Made by a program: the position numbers and the translations under genes. A stretch of DNA of 7,818 nucleotides from positions 1 to 7,818 of the forward strand of contig CAZNNH010000235.1 in NCBI GenBank assembly GCA_964574335.1, in the 5' to 3' direction. Below are positions 6,931 through 7,818 of the stretch, piece after piece. The stretch comes from CAZNNH01 sp964574335 (GTDB lineage Bacteria > Acidobacteriota > Vicinamibacteria > Fen-336). The stretch's first letter is position 1. Every line of letters begins with the position of its first letter. The notes under the pieces were generated by a model, which worked only from the letters and a program-made list of their open reading frames with translations, made no database searches and was not told where the DNA came from.

Positions 6931-6934
6931 CCCG

Positions 6935-7699
6935 ATGAGACCACTGCTTGCCGTACCCGCCCTGCTGGCGCTGGCCACCTGCGTCCAGGGCGAGGACTGC
7001 CGCTACGAGGCCCCGCGCCAGGCCACCGTCGACGCCCAGGGCGCGGAGCGCGTCACGATCCACGCCGAGGCCGGCTCGCTCGAGGTACTGGGCACAAAGG
7101 GCACAAAGGGCACGGAGGTCAAGGTCGAGGGCCGCGCCTGCGCCGGGAGCGAGTCCCGGCTCGAGCAGGTCCGGCTCGAGGCCGACCGCCACGGCTCCAC
7201 GGTGCGGGTCGCGGCCCGTATCCCCGAGTCGGGGTCCTGGACGGAAGCCGCCGCCCTTCACCTGGTGGTGGAGGTCCCCTCGGAGCTCCCGGTCGAGGTC
7301 GAGGACTCGAGCGGCTCGCTCAAGATCGTGGGGGTCCACTCGCTTCGGCTCGAGGACGGCTCGGGTGACGTTGAGATCGAGGACGTGGCCGGGGACGTGA
7401 GCGTCAAGGACGGCTCGGGGTCGATCGACATCGAGGGGGTCCAGGGGAACGTCCGGCTCGAGGACGGCTCGGGCGGGATCGACCTGCGCGACGTCACCGG
7501 CGACGTGGAGGTGGTGGACGACGGCTCGGGCGGGATCGAGGCCAGCGCCATCAAGGGCAGCGTCCGGGTGCGCCGCGACGGCTCGGGCGACATCTCGGTT
7601 CACCAGGTCGGCGGCGACTTCGTGGTCGAGAAGGACGGCAGCGGCAGCATCGACCACGAAGGGGTGGAGGGACAGGTCCGGATCCCCACCAAGCGGTAG
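6935..7699 (+). CDS. Secreted DUF4097-like beta-strand repeat protein
   Basis: This 254-residue protein has no assignable enzymatic function. Residues 1-19 look like a Sec signal peptide (MRPLLAVPALLALATCVQG, likely cut after G19). The LATC segment with Cys16 is a poor lipobox because Thr precedes the Cys. Residues 20-120 are mixed and carry GTKGTKGT at 53-60. From residue 123 to the end run seven repeats of 17-19 residues with the pattern DGSGxIxxxxVxGxVxV. Each is a tight Asp-Gly turn followed by two short strands, as expected for a right-handed beta-solenoid of the DUF4097/DUF2807 (head GIN domain) kind. Such proteins are usually exported and are often called putative adhesins, but their roles are mostly unknown. 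The mature protein is acidic. The gene is divergent from the fad operon and ends 42 bases before the tRNA. The start at 6935 is chosen from the ribosome site and signal peptide. Confidence 0.8.
   Translation: MRPLLAVPALLALATCVQGEDCRYEAPRQATVDAQGAERVTIHAEAGSLEVLGTKGTKGTEVKVEGRACAGSESRLEQVRLEADRHGSTVRVAARIPESGSWTEAAALHLVVEVPSELPVEVEDSSGSLKIVGVHSLRLEDGSGDVEIEDVAGDVSVKDGSGSIDIEGVQGNVRLEDGSGGIDLRDVTGDVEVVDDGSGGIEASAIKGSVRVRRDGSGDISVHQVGGDFVVEKDGSGSIDHEGVEGQVRIPTKR
7090..7113 (+). repeat. 9-nt tandem micro-repeat GGGCACAAA
   Basis: The unit GGGCACAAA occurs 2.7 times in tandem and is read in frame as GTKGTKGT in the DUF4097-like protein. It is A-rich against the local base composition. Replication slippage or capture of a small intergenic-type repeat are possible origins. 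Confidence 0.6.
7304..7680 (+). repeat. Seven in-frame 51-57-nt repeats encoding DGSG units
   Basis: Repeat units begin at 7304, 7355, 7409, 7463, 7520, 7577 and 7634, so the periods are 51, 54, 54, 57, 57 and 57 bases, all multiples of three. The 11-mer GACGGCTCGGG is exact in five units. The first unit (GACTCGAGCGGC) and the last (GACGGCAGCGGC) diverge. The rest of each unit varies more, fitting protein-level selection on an old duplication series. Confidence 0.85.
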
Positions 7700-7721
7700 C
7701 GTCGGGCCGCGCCGGCGGCTG

Positions 7722-7730
7722 TGGTAGCAT
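7722..7730 (+). promoter_or_regulatory. Candidate extended -10 promoter for tRNA-Arg
   Basis: TG at 7722-7723, one base, then TAGCAT at 7725-7730 matches an extended -10. It sits 11 bases ahead of the mature tRNA 5' end, so transcription would start a few bases upstream of it. No good -35 is visible. Confidence 0.4.
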
Positions 7731-7741
7731 CGAGACGTCGC

Positions 7742-7817
7742 GCGCCCGTAGCTCAACGGATAGAGCACTTGGCTTCGAACCAAGGGGTTGGGGGTTCGAG
7801 TCCCTCCGGGCGCGCCA
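7742..7817 (+). tRNA. tRNA-Arg (anticodon TCG)
   Basis: The 76-base gene folds as a complete cloverleaf. The acceptor stem GCGCCCG (7742-7748) pairs with CGGGCGC (7807-7813). The D stem is GCTC/GAGC. The anticodon stem CTTGG/CCAAG encloses the loop CTTCGAA with anticodon TCG at 7775-7777. The variable loop is GGGTT, and the T stem GGGGG/CCCTC has one G-T pair around TTCGAGT. The discriminator is G7814 and CCA is encoded at 7815-7817. TCG reads CGA and probably CGG arginine codons. The GCGCCCGTAGCTCA start is typical of bacterial tRNA-Arg. Confidence 0.97.
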
Positions 7818-7818
7818 G

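Noticed and set aside
4378..6978. 866-residue minus-strand open frame
   Set aside because: It is an alternative frame over the racemase-like gene and fadI, whose catalytic residues lie in other frames. Its sequence is Arg/Gly/Pro-rich.
7706..7719. Intrinsic terminator after the DUF4097-like gene
   Set aside because: Only a 5-bp stem (GCCGC/GCGGC) with a 4-base loop and no T-run follows, which is likely by chance in GC-rich DNA.
6920..7783. 287-residue minus-strand open frame opposite the repeat protein
   Set aside because: It arises because the repeat periods are multiples of three. It also runs into the tRNA, and the plus frame has the signal peptide and ribosome site.
7742..7818. tRNA as an integration (att) site of a mobile element
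   Set aside because: No integrase or repeated tRNA 3' fragment is present in the window.

Overview
The window is a GC-rich bacterial chromosome segment with tightly packed genes. It carries a short oligoribonuclease-type gene on the plus strand, a four-gene beta-oxidation operon on the minus strand, a secreted repeat protein on the plus strand, and a tRNA-Arg at the right edge. The sequence alone does not fix the organism. High GC, a signal-peptide-bearing DUF4097-like protein, a trifunctional-protein type fadI/fadJ pair and a GGGCACAAA micro-repeat would suit a GC-rich Gram-negative lineage such as Acidobacteriota or Myxococcota. That placement is a weak inference.

Left edge (1-236): no gene is supported. 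The stretch holds five copies of an ~18-nt motif around CGGGATCGTGTC or CGGGTCATGTCC in both orientations. The first two form a 16-bp hairpin. This looks like a REP-type or other small intergenic repeat cluster directly upstream of the first gene.

237-896 (+): an NrnC-like DEDDy 3'-5' exonuclease that lacks the HRDC domain of classical RNase D. It converges on the next gene with only two bases between the stop codons.

6818-899 (-): an apparent operon in transcription order fadI (thiolase), a CaiB/AMACR-fold gene with the racemase catalytic residues, fadJ (hydratase/dehydrogenase alpha chain), and a DHH-family phosphoesterase. The first junction has 6 bases and the other two overlap by 4 bases, so translation is probably coupled. 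FadI and FadJ should together form a trifunctional-type beta-oxidation complex. The racemase-like enzyme between them suggests that 2-methyl-branched acyl-CoAs are among the substrates. The DHH protein at the operon end has a non-canonical first metal motif and no obvious link to fatty acids. Its tail-to-tail neighbour is, however, another presumptive small-nucleotide-degrading enzyme.

6819-6934: a 116-bp divergent control region with a candidate -10 for the fad operon and a 6-bp hairpin just ahead of the ribosome binding site of the plus-strand gene.

6935-7699 (+): a secreted or periplasmic beta-strand-repeat protein with seven 17-19-residue repeats centred on DGSG. 7742-7817 (+): tRNA-Arg(TCG) with encoded CCA, preceded by an extended -10 promoter.

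I see no integrase, transposase, CRISPR array or clear defence system. The most interesting items are the repeat cluster, the paired nanoRNase-like genes with the variant DHH motif, and the racemase-like gene inside the fad operon.
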